DNA from: Hermatobates lingyangjiaoensis
Taxonomy: Eukaryota > Arthropoda > Insecta > Hemiptera > Hermatobatidae
Assembly (NCBI GenBank): GCA_026182355.1
Contig: JAPFBL010000068.1
Coordinates: forward strand, 2,187,001-2,251,000
Direction: 5' to 3'
Length of the DNA stretch: 64,000 nt
The notes under the pieces are model-generated. The model was not told where the DNA came from, made no database searches, and was given only the letters and a program-made list of their open reading frames with translations. Positions 1 to 12,300 of this stretch are shown one piece after another (within the stretch, counting starts at the first letter, position 1; each line of letters begins with the position of its first letter). The translations under genes and the position numbers were made by a program.

Positions 1-1849
1 GAGGTTTCAAAAAAGGATAGTTTAGTAAATAAACTGGTTTGTTTTTCGCTAAAACAGTTAAAAAATAGTAACTATAAATTGCGAGATTGTTTATTTGCAA
101 GAAGTTTAAATATTGTATTCAGCAATCATAGTCTTATAAACAAATCCATGCAGTATGTATGTACTTATTTAAGTAGCTGCTCTAAAAGATTGACCTCATC
201 TTCAATGATTCCCAACCGTTTGCATACCTTTTTCCATCCATCCAAACATGTTTCCAGTGACCAATCCTCTTTGTGTGGCAAAACAAAGTAAGTGGATGTG
301 GACATTGTGAACACACAAAAAAACACATTGTATTACAAGTGAATGAAAAAAGTTTTTCTTTGGTTGTCTTTGCGTAGCCCTCCTACATGAAAATGTCGAA
401 AAAACAATAGTACCATTTTATATATACATGTAGACTAGATATTGGCTTTATTTGGTCGTAACATGTGTGTGTGTCAAAACAGGGGCACAACGAGAGAAAC
501 GGATGAGAATGTGGCGATATTTCAAAATAAAACAGCTTTTGTCTCTGGTAATGGAAAATGAAGTCATTGTATCTGGTCCGAGATTGGCTGAGACGGGCCG
601 GTATTCCGCCTCGGTGCTGGGGCGCTGCTCTTTCACTTTGTCACTGTCAAATAGAATTCCGAGTGTTTCAAACTTGGACAAGAAGAGATGCTAGCTTTTC
701 TTTACCTCCCTGATTTGTTGATTAATTCACGATATGCTATGTTGAAATACTGCTACAATTGATTCAATCAGTTATTTTCTTGTTGAATTTGTTTCTGGGA
801 ATTTTATAATTACAGCTAAATTTTTACATAAGGTTATATTTTAATAAATTATTATTTCTTTAGAAATATTTGTAAAATGTGGATTCCCCGTTAAGTGCTT
901 CATCATATGCATGCTTTGTTCTTGCATGTGCAGACATTTAATTCCCAAAAGTCTGAGTCGGTTCTTAGAACAAAACTCCATCAAAGCTGCCGTGAGTTTC
1001 ATTTTCTGAGAGTTTGGAGTCAGTGTAGCTTTTCTCGGACTGATTTTCCTCACAGATGTGTGGTGGTACGGTATCGAATATCGTACACATTAACGTTCCA
1101 TCTAATATTTTATACCTGATAATATTATAAATGTAAAAGGGTTCATGCATAAATTCATCAGAGTCGGTTAACAGTGAGAAGATGTTTTTTTACATTTCAA
1201 ATACCTATTCAGAGAACACAATGTGATTGTTTAATTATAGTTCTGACAGTTAAGGGAGTGATTATTTGACAAGTATTGAAGGAAATTGATTATATAATTC
1301 ACTGCTTGATTGTTAAAATGGATTTTACATCAAAACTAATCAATCTATATTGAGCAGAAATGTTGGACTCATTAATTTATTAATTAAATCAGTTTTATTT
1401 TTAACATGTCTATTTGACTTTTTTTTTAATTAATTGAAAATTCGACTATTTTTAGTCAGCGCACACTGACCTTACCCCTACGTACAATCACTCATTTTTT
1501 TTTATTATTGAGTTTTCTCGTGCTTCATTCTGTTTGAGACTCTGACGATGATATATCGGTAAAACATAGTCATTTTTATACATCTCGAAATCCTGAGAAA
1601 ATAAATCAATTTCTCTAACATTTTTAAAAAAAGAGAAAGTGTCATCGATTTCAAAAATATTATCATCTTACAATACAAGACGGAACAATTGCTAAAAAGA
1701 TTTATTTATAAGAAAAAAGGTGCCTCATCTGTTTAGACCTTTAAATGTCATTTGTCGCGACCTCAGAGACAGGTTCGAGTTCCTTTGAGCACCTGTGTTG
1801 TCCAGGTGTTTTGTAATTTGTACAGAAGGAGTTGTGATTGTAATGGTAG
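1..1849. other. Upstream non-coding DNA with one CpG-richer patch
   Basis: AT-rich sequence without a recognisable gene. The only compositional break is about 560-650, a GC-rich patch inside two overlapping opposite-strand ORFs (452-694 + and 448-681 -). Neither product resembles a family I know. The patch contains GATTGGCTGAG, a CCAAT-box-like sequence, so a promoter, an exon of a neighbouring gene or old transposon DNA are all possible. Confidence 0.3.
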
Positions 1850-2420
1850 GTGTGAATATACGTATATAAAATCTGTAGTGACTTACACTCAACTTTACTC
1901 TAAGGAAACATAGTATCAAACTTGTTGACAACCAGCTGATCTTTTGTTTTATTTAGGCTAGATTTAGATTTTAATCTATAATGTATTATTCGTTTACATG
2001 TAAGTATAATCATTTTGTAAGTTGAATGAAATCATTGATCCTTCTGACATACTAATAAAATTATTAATCTGAGGGTCTCGTACTCTTCACTCTCCCACAT
2101 CACTCTGAATTTCATCGGACTCGTACGGCCCACGGCATTACATTTCCATATTGTATATCCCATTGTGATTATATTCAACTTAAGATTTTAAATTCTTTAA
2201 CGATTTTCATTAATGTTCATATAGAAGTATCCCCCACTTATATAGTTTTAGGTTTGATGTATCAAAAGTGTTTATCCTTTCCAAGGTGACTGGCTCGATG
2301 GAAAGCTGACTTTCGATTGACTGGCTCGCATTCAGATTTTATGTGATCAAAGGTTTCTACCTCTTCTAGACTGAGAGTTTACATTTTTCGTATGATGTCA
2401 AATACAGCTTCCATTCATGA
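1850..2420 (+). repeat. Dispersed repeat family X, copy 1 (5' part)
   Basis: This stretch aligns by eye, in the same orientation and order, with 51540-52030. Shared blocks include AGTATCAAACT-GTT, GAAATCATTGAT, AAGTATCCC, CAAGGTGACTGGCT and GTGATCAAAGGTTTCTAC, separated by small indels. The copies look roughly 70-80 percent alike, so the family is old. No ORF survives in either copy and I see no terminal repeats, so its class is unknown. Confidence 0.65.
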
Positions 2421-3242
2421 GAGTTCAGTAATCATATTTCTTATGCATGTTCTAAATGCATTTTAAATTCTCATTTTAAGTCATTAATATTCTTTACAAA
2501 TTGGTTTATTGATGATCCAGAACTCATTTTGGTCAAGGTCGAGCCTTAGTACCGGCAGCACGGTAATGAGTTCCTTATTAACGGCGCGTGCTCAAAGTCG
2601 TGTTCTGTCACCTATCCAAATGCTAACAACAACCAATATTGCTTAACTTTGGTGTTATATTGAGAACCAGTGTCACAGCTTCCTTCTATGCAACCAACCA
2701 CACTATGACAAGCGTTTAGCTGACTACCGCTTGCTTCAAATTGGTAGTTACTCAATATTTGTGGCGTACAAGATTCTAAGATTTTAAAATATCTTTCTGC
2801 ATGCTGATAGTCTGACTTTTTACGTAATTAACTGTTAATATTAAACAAAACATTGTGAACATTTCAAATTTGTCTTACTCCTTTGTACATTAATTAGCAT
2901 GTTTCTTTATGTTTATTGTTTCGGGCTGTATCCATTTGTTTGATTAATTATAGCAGTCAAACATGTTTTGATATTATAACATGAAAAGTGGGGAGGGGGG
3001 ATAATAAAGAAATTTTTCTAAAAAAAAAGTTAAGTGATTGTCGTTGTGTTACTTATCCTGGTAGAAGCCTGGTACTGATTAAGGTTGTCAGAGACCCTTT
3101 AGGTATGAGGAAAGCCATTAGACATTAGGAAGTCGTCTCTTTTCTCCAAGTGTTTCATCGACTTGTCAACCGACTCCGCCCATTAATGAGCAACCCCACC
3201 TTCTCATTCAAGTTTGTTCAGCCAGATTTAAATGTTCTAACG

Positions 3243-3664
3243 CGGGGTCGGCAACTTTGGTAAGTGTGCCAAAGTTGTCTTCCATACAGGTGTTTTTAAC
3301 TTCTAGAAAATGGAGGCAACCAGTAAGAAGGTCGTCAGCGCTGAAACAGCCCTGAGCTATAATACGATATGTTGCCATCATACATTAATAATAGAAAATT
3401 CAACATTTCAAAGCGTTTGGTAATTTTAAATTAAAATTTAATTTATTTAATTTTATTTGTAGCCCTGATAATGTTAATACTACTGGTCGAAAAATAAACA
3501 TAAAGGTGTAATATTTTTCTAGAGGCGGTTCTTAATGACCTCGATTTATAAAGGGGTTAGTCAAAAATAAATTTTCATTAAACAAAAAATATTTTTAAAT
3601 TACGCAATATTTTAATGCATAAAAATGAAATTGTGCCGGACGACATGGAGGTTGTTGACCCCTG
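3243..3664. mobile_element. hAT-like miniature transposon (MITE)
   Basis: The left end reads CGGGGTCGGCAACTTTGG and the right end, reverse-complemented, CAGGGGTCAACAACCTCC, both like the CAGGGGTCGGCAACC termini of many hAT elements. The flanks are TTCTAACG (3235-3242) and TTGTAACC (3665-3672), an imperfect match to an 8-bp target-site duplication (6 of 8). The 422-bp interior has no ORF, so it would be a non-autonomous, decayed element. The ends could also be coincidental. Confidence 0.5.
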
Positions 3665-3763
3665 TTGTAACCTAACCCATTTCTTACTTTTACGTGGCTC
3701 AAATCGTTTTCTACCTATACTTCTACTAATTTACGTAAGGATTTCTCAATTTTAACATACTTT

Positions 3764-3966
3764 TTATTTAAGAAAACAGTTAAGAGTGTTTATTGGGCAT
3801 GGCGCGACGCATTCAATGAATTCAGTCATTTGAAACACACAGACAAATTTTTCCGTAATGGCGTCCGTGGCTAGCCAGTTGATGCAGGGCCTCAGAGCAC
3901 ATTCGTGGAACGGCGACTGCAGCGTTGCAGCGGCCATATTTGCAAACATAAACACACGCTCGTATT
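3764..3966. other. CpG-richer patch, possible exon or promoter
   Basis: A sharp rise in GC and CpG content (about 3780-3955) in AT-rich DNA. Both strands are open: - strand 3955-3764 (63 codons; an internal ATGGCCGCTGC start has a good Kozak context) and + strand from ATG at 3858 (MASVASQLMQGLRAHSWNGD) to TAA near 3964. Neither product is recognised. GGCCATATTT resembles a YY1/Pho-type promoter site. It lies 5.2 kb before the first MEP-1 coding exon, so it could hold that gene's promoter or 5' exon, or be a retrogene scrap. Confidence 0.25.
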
Positions 3967-4572
3967 AATAATAATAATTAATAGCCTCAGGAATTTAAGC
4001 ACTTAGACAATCTCAAGGTTCACTTTTAAAACAGAAATTTTCTTTAAATATTATTCGAAATTGAAACGATTACTGATTTCAATTCTTTTTTGATAACGTC
4101 ATTCAGTTTGAGTTTCAGTGGGAGTGGAGGTGGTCGGATGAAATACGTTGCACCGAAGACCGTTTCACACAACTACAGATTTGGTCGGCAGCGTTTTCCC
4201 AATTGTTTTCGTAGCTACTTCTAATAGTTGTGACTACCTAACAGCCTTTTATGTATTCATACCAGAATATAGTGTATTGCTGGCTTAAATCAAATGTATG
4301 TTCATACATCGTTGTACGACATAAGTTTAGGAAAGATGACCGCATAGCGAACAATCTTTATACCCAAAGATTCACTAGGATCTATTATTCACTTTAACTC
4401 ACTTCTGCACAACTTACCATCCATGGATTTTGAAATGTCACGCATATATCTCCTGGGAATCCAGAAATCAGGACCTTGGACATCGAATTATTGACAGACT
4501 TTCCTTTCTAAATTTACATGTATATAGGGTCAATATCCTCTTAAAATATATTTGAAAGTATAAAAAAAAATT

Positions 4573-4900
4573 AAGCATTGCTACATCCTCTCCTAGGCGA
4601 CATTCCTTAAACAAACCAAATGTGTTTTCAATATTTGCGGGGAATGTACGTTGAAATCCAAATGTATTGCATACTTATATGTAAAAGTATTGCAAATATT
4701 TTGGTTTTATTTTGAATTTGTTTCTTAAAGTTAAATAAAAACATTATTTCTTCGATTTGCCCGTATTTCTTGTAGTTATCACTTTCCTACAGAGAGAAGA
4801 ATATCATAGCAGAAAAACTAGACCTCATTGAGAAAAAGCGACAACATTTTTTAAAAGCCCCTAAATTAGGTAAAGACTTAAAACCATGACACATTTTTTT
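4573..4900 (-). repeat. Dispersed repeat family Y, minus-strand copy
   Basis: The reverse complement matches 50460-50790 on the + strand: a CTTTTTCTC-AT-AGGTCTAG segment, GTATGCAATACATTTGG, then TCGCCTAGGAGAGGATG near the end. Gaps and substitutions are spread throughout. No coding capacity is conserved between the two copies. Confidence 0.65.
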
Positions 4901-5407
4901 TTTGTTCGCCAATGTTGATATCAAACTGACAGTCAGAGAATTTAATAGCTTCATTTATTTTAATGTCTTTATACCTATTTTTCAGTAGTAATCAAAATGG
5001 AATAATTGCTTTAGAACAATCTGTCAATTAATTGGAGATAGAAGGAGCATTTGTTATTTAGTACCAATTGAGGCATAAAGAATGAAAATGTACTTTTTCC
5101 TTGTTTCAAAATTATCTTATTACAATTAGGTTATTTCCCACTACAAGAACTATATAAATGTCAAATCGACTACGTTTCTGGTGATTGGTGGGACTTGTAG
5201 ACTGCGCAAATATTTCTGATGGATATGTAGTTAACCACAGGCTGACATCATGGAATCTATTCAGGGGACCTCAAAAATTGAAAATCTGGAATGCATAAAC
5301 ATATTTTTCTTAATATGCACCCATTTTGGTTGAGTGAAGCTACTTTAATGGGTTGATTCACATGGAGGACACAACATTTTTCCTTCCTTAAGCTTATTAG
5401 AATAAGA

Positions 5408-5580
5408 TTTAGACAGTTAGCTAATATCGTGCAGGCTCGGGACCGTGTTACATCCTACACGTCGTAGGCACAAGATTTCCAAACTCCCACGTGGAAAATC
5501 TGGGGATGTCATCTAGATTCGAACCTCTAAAATTCAAATCTACTGGTAACAGATAGCTAACAATTAGGTGCAACTGGCTC
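5408..5580 (-). mobile_element. tRNA-derived SINE copy (minus strand)
   Basis: Read on the minus strand, the head has an A-box-like TTAGCTATCTGTTACC and a B box GAGGTTCGAATCTAG, followed by a tail containing CGGTCCCGAGCCTGCACGAT. The same tail follows the tRNA-like head of the copies at 36 kb and 56.4 kb, which shows that they form one SINE family. This copy is diverged. Confidence 0.62.
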
Positions 5581-6305
5581 AACACCGCGATGTCATTTTT
5601 AACAGTAACTATGAAAAACACCTCTGCAGCATTTACAAACCCTTTAACTTTTTATTCACGTGTCGTTTTTTTGTTGAAAGCATAATCGTCAATGGTCTAT
5701 CAGCGATATGAGTACGCCAGTCACATAAATGAAATTTAATTACTGTCGGCAGTGGGCCGGCCATTTCATGACCTTTCTAGAGGGAAAGGACGCAGTTATG
5801 TAATAGATTTTTTTTAAAAAGGCTTCTCAGCTACTTCGGTCATTATCGCCATGTCGAACCAATAATCCAAGTGACGAACATCTAAAGGGGAAGTATCATT
5901 GCTACATTATTATTTTTAAATAAATTGAAAACAAATTATCATGGGGAATACGATATTTTCTTTAATATAACGTTGAGTTACTATAATTTTATAAAAGCTT
6001 ACTTTTTGGAGAGGGTGTTATTACACATATTGGGCTAACACAGTTCATGGGGGTGTGCAATAAGATTTCCTCTCACATTTTATTCCCTTCATTGACATAG
6101 TGGCATCGTTAAAACAGCCTTTTTTATCAAATCAAGTTCAAAGTGTGTCCACGGAAAGCGAGGTATGAATGTGTTGGTGCTTTAAAACCATTACAGTTAA
6201 TTCTCGTTTTTCTTTTGAGTCCAGGGACTTTTAAGCCTTGTATGAATGAATGTTGCAACATTGTGTTGAATTTCAATTTGTTTCATATATTACGTAATTA
6301 ATGTC

Positions 6306-6452
6306 AAACCACAATATAAAATGGGAAAACAAGACTAAGGTCTTTCAACCATAACAAGCGGTCTTCGTCAGAGTCAAAAACCCAACTTGATGAAGACCGC
6401 TTATTACGGTTGAAAGATCTTAGTCTTGTTTTCCCATTTCATATTGTGGTTT
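6306..6452. mobile_element. 147-bp foldback/MITE, family A
   Basis: An almost perfect inverted repeat: left arm 6306-6372 starting AAACCACAATATAAAATGGG, right arm 6386-6452 ending with its complement, and a 13-bp loop. Each arm contains the hairpin signature CTGACGA/TTGATGA - A - GACCG loop CGGTT - GAAAG. Single-arm or diverged relatives lie at 15156-15240, 30061-30135, 54563-54592 and 54945-55085. No coding capacity; target-site duplication not clear. Confidence 0.75.
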
Positions 6453-8050
6453 GATCATTGATTGTTGTTTCACGTGTTTATATGAAATCTTTTTATATTA
6501 CGTAATGTATGTGATAATTATCATTATTGGTTCTACAGTTGTGAACAATCTACCTCTGTTTTTTATTGTGAAAATATGTTTTATCTGCAGAATTTCTTTT
6601 GGCTTTTCAAATAATAGGGAAGAGATAAAATGATGTAGAAAATCTCCAGTATGATGCTGTATGAATCTGTGTTCAGCAGTCAGCGGTAACAAAAGCAACA
6701 ATCAGTTTCCCCTTACTACATTTAGGAGATCATGTGTTTATCCCTAGTGACGCGAATAGCGGGCTAGTAGAAGTTTCAGATTATCTATTTAGTTAGTGAA
6801 AGATCGAATAAAAAAGAAAGAGATATCTTGACTACACACTTTACTTCATTGTTTACTAATTGCCCTTATGCTTACTAAAAAAAAAAAGAAGAAGATTGCT
6901 TCAAGATGTTAACTGGTAATAGTTCTAGAATATCAGGATTTTAAAGATAAGATGTTGAAAACGTATTTATCTTTTATATAAAACAGGATTTATGATTATC
7001 AAAATTATAGTTTTTATATTTTAGTTCGCAGTCTATTCTCACTTCAGTCTCTCCCTCCTCCCTCTTTGCTATATCTGCAGCTGTCTCTCTAATCCCAATT
7101 CTCTGGCTCTCTATCCTCAGATTGCTGATTCAAAATTAATAATCTATTTAATATTTTTTTTCTTATTTGTCATTGTCCTAGTTAAGTTTCAGTAAATCAA
7201 ATACATTGAAACTGAAGTGTTGATTGTAAGACGGAAGCATGACTGTTCTTTGTATCAAATAACTTTTGTTTCATATTTCCTTTACCTTCCCAGAGGGACA
7301 GTTTTAACTTGTTATTTTTTTATGCGCTTTAGACAATGTTCTGCTTACCTTACACTATTTTGATATTACATTCACAATATTAATATTTATTTAAACTCTT
7401 CGCAATGCGACTTGGGAGCGACTGTCCGTTAAACGCAGATATAGGGAAGACATGAAGGAGACAGTTTGATTAATCAGAGAAGCCTTTCTAATGACCTTTT
7501 TCAGTCACACCACAGTCCACATGGACCAATGAATTTCAACACCTCAACTTAATTTAGTAACAGCGTGCTTCAAACCGACCTCAGCTTCGATTTGAAGTTG
7601 CACGATCTTCCTGGCCATAATTCAGTAGGATTTATAGTATTTTATTGATTGATGGTGTTCAGTGATATGTTTAACTCATAACGTTTGGTGGTTATTAGTA
7701 TTCCTGCTACAATGAAATATTAGTTTGTGATCAAATCAAATCAAATATACATAAATATATACAAAGCATATTTGCATTAGTACAAATATGACATTGTAGG
7801 GACGTCTTGATATGGATTTATAAGTCAATAAAATATAAACTATTTTATTTAAATATTTTAGCTTTCAATACAAATACTAATACAAGGATTATGTGAATAT
7901 ACTAGCACATAAGCACAAATGACACAAATACTATTTCTGGAATTTCATGTTGTGTTAATTTAATTTGTATCACGAAAATCTGCCTCATAGTCTGTTCAAG
8001 TTCGAATCACTATCGATATCTATGTTGGAATAAGTCTATTTTTGTAATCT
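6453..8050. other. AT-rich spacer, no gene seen
   Basis: No ORF with family resemblance, no clear repeat pair and no terminal inverted repeats found. It includes a CT-rich run at about 7040-7110 and a TCAAATCAAATCAAAT mini-repeat near 7730. Confidence 0.4.
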
Positions 8051-8055
8051 GTGTT

Positions 8056-8265
8056 TAGCACAAATCTACTATCCTGGTCTGTATTACAACCTACTACTGT
8101 ATCTCAGTTAGTACATACCTATTACCGTTATATGTACTAGTAAAAATCTACACTGTGCTCGTGTGTTTACTACAAACTAATAACTTAATCTACAGTAGAA
8201 CAAATCTACTACCGTGCCTCAATCATTACAAAGTCTGTTATAGTTATACATATTATTTAATGTCT
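8056..8265 (+). repeat. Decayed 28-bp minisatellite
   Basis: About seven degenerate copies of a unit close to ACAAATCTACTACCGTG plus about 11 bp ending TTAGTA, for example ACAAATCTACTATCC, CAACCTACTACTG, CATACCTATTACCG and ACAAATCTACTACCGTG. Copies differ by many substitutions and small indels, so the array is old. Confidence 0.5.
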
Positions 8266-9148
8266 ACGACTGTAATGTTCAAACGTTGGCCTAACCTAGG
8301 ATACAATACAGAATGAAGAATGCCTAGTCGTAAAATATTCATGGTACGTTAATAAAAGGAAAATTTATAACCTCAGTTTGAACTAAAAAAAGTCAATTAA
8401 CAAATGAAAATCATGAAATCTATTGTCTCGAAATTGTACCGGCAGTGTAGTGTCAGTGGGGAGAAGCCACCCAGGACTGATTTATTGAAGTAATTGACAC
8501 TTTTTGAAGTAGGAATGGTTTGTTTGTCTTCCAATCGAGGAGTAACATCATGTTAAATTCTGATTCCTGTCAGATCTTTACCATTCCCATTTCCAAACAT
8601 TTTTCACATTTTTTATCAGCAGAAAAAAGTACCTAATAAAATAAACTTTCATGAAGAGTAGTATTACTAGAGTTTGAAAAATTAAATTGTTTTAAGGAAA
8701 AATGCATTAAGACAACAACCATAATGTAATTTAAATAAGAATTACTATAGAAATAAAGGTTATTGCTAGTGAATATCCGTCAAAGTTATTTACTGCTTTT
8801 ATTTTGGAAAAATGCGATTTGCAGAATACTTAATGAACTATTATTATAAAACCTGTTATTTAGTTCTTTCATTGAAATTGGTCAGTTAACTTAAATTTTA
8901 TTACAAAAATAAACAATTGAATAATTATGTATAATAAATCTTTATTATATATACATTTTTCATGGTCACCCCTTACTGTGTACGTGTGTCCCTAAACTTA
9001 TTTTTTATTCGCTGAATCCATTATAGTTTAAATTATTGACTTGGTTTAGGACCACTGTGATTCTGATGCCCTATTTGATCTTATGTCTGTTTATGATATT
9101 ACAAATGTTACATGAATGATTCATTTTGAACATATGATTCTTTTATAG
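8266..9148. other. AT-rich DNA upstream of first MEP-1 coding exon
   Basis: No exon, promoter motif or repeat is convincing here. If 9149 is a true splice acceptor, this is intron sequence of the 5' UTR region. Confidence 0.35.
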
Positions 9149-9304
9149 CATCAAGAAGAGGTGGAGGAGCAGGTTGCAGTGGCAGCATGGAAGTAATACC
9201 ATCGGAGAGCAGCAACACGGGTGCAGAGATAAAGATGAAGGGCCTTCTCGAGGACTCTGTCTCTGAAGCTCCCGTCGACTGCTCGCCTACCAGCAACGGA
9301 AACG
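9149..9304 (+). CDS. MEP-1: MEP-1 first recognised coding exon (ATG at 9187)
   Basis: Acceptor TTTTATAG ends at 9148 and donor G|GTTTGT starts at 9305. The first ATG in frame is at 9187 and encodes MEVIPSESSNTGAEIKMKG, about 39 residues plus one base of a split codon; the split base completes Asp with the first two bases of the next exon. The frame stays open from the ATG back to the acceptor (a Ser-Arg-Arg-Gly-rich reading), so either 9149-9186 is 5' UTR or translation starts in an undetected upstream exon. The phase match to exon 2 supports the exon; the exact start is unsure. Confidence 0.72.
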
Positions 9305-12300
9305 GTTTGTACTCACAACGTAATCTCTTTTATTTTGAGACATTATTTAATATTTGATTAAATTGAACAACACTGGTTCAATAAATATTTTCATGTCATG
9401 ATAAAATATCTGAAATTTATTATTAAAATACGTGTACTGTTTTATGTGACTTAGAATAAACAATATGTTATTGAATTTTATAGTAATTAACTGTAAGTAT
9501 AGGGTTTTTTCGTAAGTTATTTATGAAACAGTAACGAATTGGTTAATTAACAAACCAGTTGTTTTGTTATAAACCCTTAAAAGTTCAATAGAATCCTTCA
9601 TTGTCTTCACAGACTGTTACGCAACTTGCACCTGTAGATTCAAACATATACTCAAGTTTACTTGAATGTAATTTTACTTGAATGTAATGTATATTGAATG
9701 TAATATTCAATACATTACTCAATTTTTTTGAAGTTTAGGTTTCTTTTTAAGTTTTTTTTTATAGTTAAAGGGGGTACTGCTTGCCTATGTAATTTTCAAT
9801 AGTTGCGATCTTTTGTTTGACCATGGACTTGCGCTGGTTCACATATGATGTATGTTGATTCCATGATACAATATTTCTGTTGTAGAGTTTCGCTATGATA
9901 CCCATTTTCTATCTTTCGGTCATCCCAAAGTTCTTTTTGTGCACTCAGGTTCCCCAAATGAACGCCCCTCTTCAGTTTCAAGTTCACTGAACAGCGACAG
10001 TTGAGTTGTCTAGGACTTCGCTTGGCCTGGGCACAGCTTAAACTAAGTTTTCCCTCTCTTTAAACTGGTGTCTTGGCGATCAGTTGCAGAACATTTAGAC
10101 CGTCCACTTTTACTGTATGTTTTTGATTGAGAGTAAAATTGTGAAACCATTCATTTTAAACGTGATTTTTCTCACTGCAATGGTTGTTCAAAAATAAAAT
10201 AACTCAATGAGATTTATAGCAAATAATTACGTTTAAAGGTTTGGTAAATGTAATACATCAAGTGGAAGTAGATGGTATCTTTAGTCATTCTGATGGAGAT
10301 CAGAATCTGTTATTGAGAGTTAATTCATTAGTGTTCTTCAGCCTGAGACATTTTCACTTTATATCTCGTCATCTGAACCCAACCACCACATATAGATGCA
10401 TGGAGATAGAAGTGATCTAGGGTATCCATTAAATATAATCGGTGCCAAGGAGTCCTGAGTCAATTCTTTTGCGAAGGACTTGTTTGGTGATGGCTATGGT
10501 TTTCCGAACCAGGACGATAGACTCCGTTGAATTATTGTGGTGCACGAGTAAGAAAGTAATTGAAGAAATGACCTGAGTTCTCAACCTGTACAAGTAGACA
10601 AGACAATGCCTGATGGGGGGGGGGGGGGGGGATGCTTAGAACTGGTTGCTATATTGTATTCGCCCTGGCTGCAAAACCCCTTCAAACCCCTTGAATGCCA
10701 AAACGACCATTGTTCGTAAGGGACCTGTAAACTGCAGATCGTGGAAGGTCAGTCGCCGCTCATTTGTTACATAGATTCAGTTAACATGATAGATTCAATG
10801 AATTCAATAAATTCAATGAAAATTATTTGCACAATCTCTTAGATAGTTCTCAATTTTATGGATAACTTCAAATAAGGGTCATCAGTTTTTTCAATAGTTT
10901 TTCATCAGTTTTCTCCACCTTCTACCAATATATAACATCTTTTACTTGATTTCATTGATTTTATTACATAGTATTATTCATTTTATGTTGTGAAAATTTA
11001 AAAAAAGGGAAGTGTTTTTACCACTAGTGGTGTCGGCTGATGTATTAGTATTATAACAGTCTTCCGTTTCTGTTTCAGACAACGCAAGGTTGAATGGTGA
11101 AGTGAACGGCAGGTGTGAGGAAGACATGGAAGTAGGTGATAGTATTCATGGCTGTGAAGAAAAGAGTCAAGCGGATTCCTCTTCAGGTGAATTGTGTCGA
11201 TCTCCTGAAGACATGGTCTTGAGGCATGAAGAAGGTGAAGTTGAAGAAGTGGATGCTGAAGAAGAGGAATCGATGGATGTAGATAGTGATAATGTGAACA
11301 GTAACAATGGTGAGGTGGACGGTGTTAGCGCGAGTGACTTGAGTAGTAGTAACACAGTTCCTTTAAGTGTAGGTAGAACTTTAGAGGATCCCCATCAACT
11401 CGTCCCAGTCGCGAATGGCTTGAAGGAGAGTAATTATCAAGAGGAGAAAGTTCCTGGGGAAGATTCGGATATGATTATACCAGAAGATGAGGATAATTTT
11501 GATGATGTCGAAGACTGTGAGGATATACCTAATGAAGATGAACTATTAGATGGTCCTAGTGAAGAAACGGATAATTTAAAAGATACTGAAGAAGTATCTT
11601 CTACTGTAACAGCTTCTGAAGAAATGGAGGCTTCAGAGGAGACAATTAATAAAGAAGTTAGCATCCCTGCTGATGTTGATGTTCGTAAAAGTGAAAAAGA
11701 TACAAATTCAGTTCCAGAAAAGAATCTTAGTGAAAATGAAAATAAAGATTTGAAAGAAAATGAAACTAGTGAAAAAGGAAATGATGAAAATGTTACCCTT
11801 CGGACACCTACAAAAGAAATTGAGAGTGGGGATCCTGAAGGCTCTGTGCCTGACAACTCTCCAGACAAAAGTGCGAAGAAAAAGAAAACACAACCATTAA
11901 CTATTACACCCAGAAGAAGTTCAAGAAATTTAAATAAAACGAAGTCATACGTGGACGAAGACGAAGAGGTACAGGAAGTCATTACTCAAGATTCTACTAA
12001 TACCGAGGAGAGAAAAGTGATTCCAAAGAAGCATACTATTGTGGTTAATGATACGAAAAGATTAGCAGAAATCGCTGCTGGAAGTAAAAATAACAAGGGA
12101 GGAAAGAAAGAACCCACTTTAGTTATAATAGATACAAATTCACTTATGGGAAGTAAGAGTAGTTCATCTTCTTCTCAAAGTACCAGTTCAAACATAACTC
12201 CCCAGATGACAATTACTCCTTCCCAACCTAGGATGCCTATCGTGTCGGTATCGCAGAACTTGTTTGCGTCAAAGTCAGTGAAGATGACGCCAGTGCCTTC

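Noticed and set aside
1765..1785. B-box-like GGTTCGAGTTCC as another SINE
   Set aside because: No A box at the right distance and none of the shared SINE body follows.
6343..6416. A complete, active hammerhead ribozyme
   Set aside because: Only the CTGA(N)GA and GAAA blocks with a stem II-like hairpin are visible; I see no stem III, no UH cleavage site and there is an extra base, so I report a resemblance only.
11437..11982. 181-codon minus-strand ORF inside MEP-1 exon 2
   Set aside because: It is the complement of acidic, GAA/GAT-rich codons, giving a Ser/Phe-rich product with no family likeness; the + strand frame is clearly the coding one.
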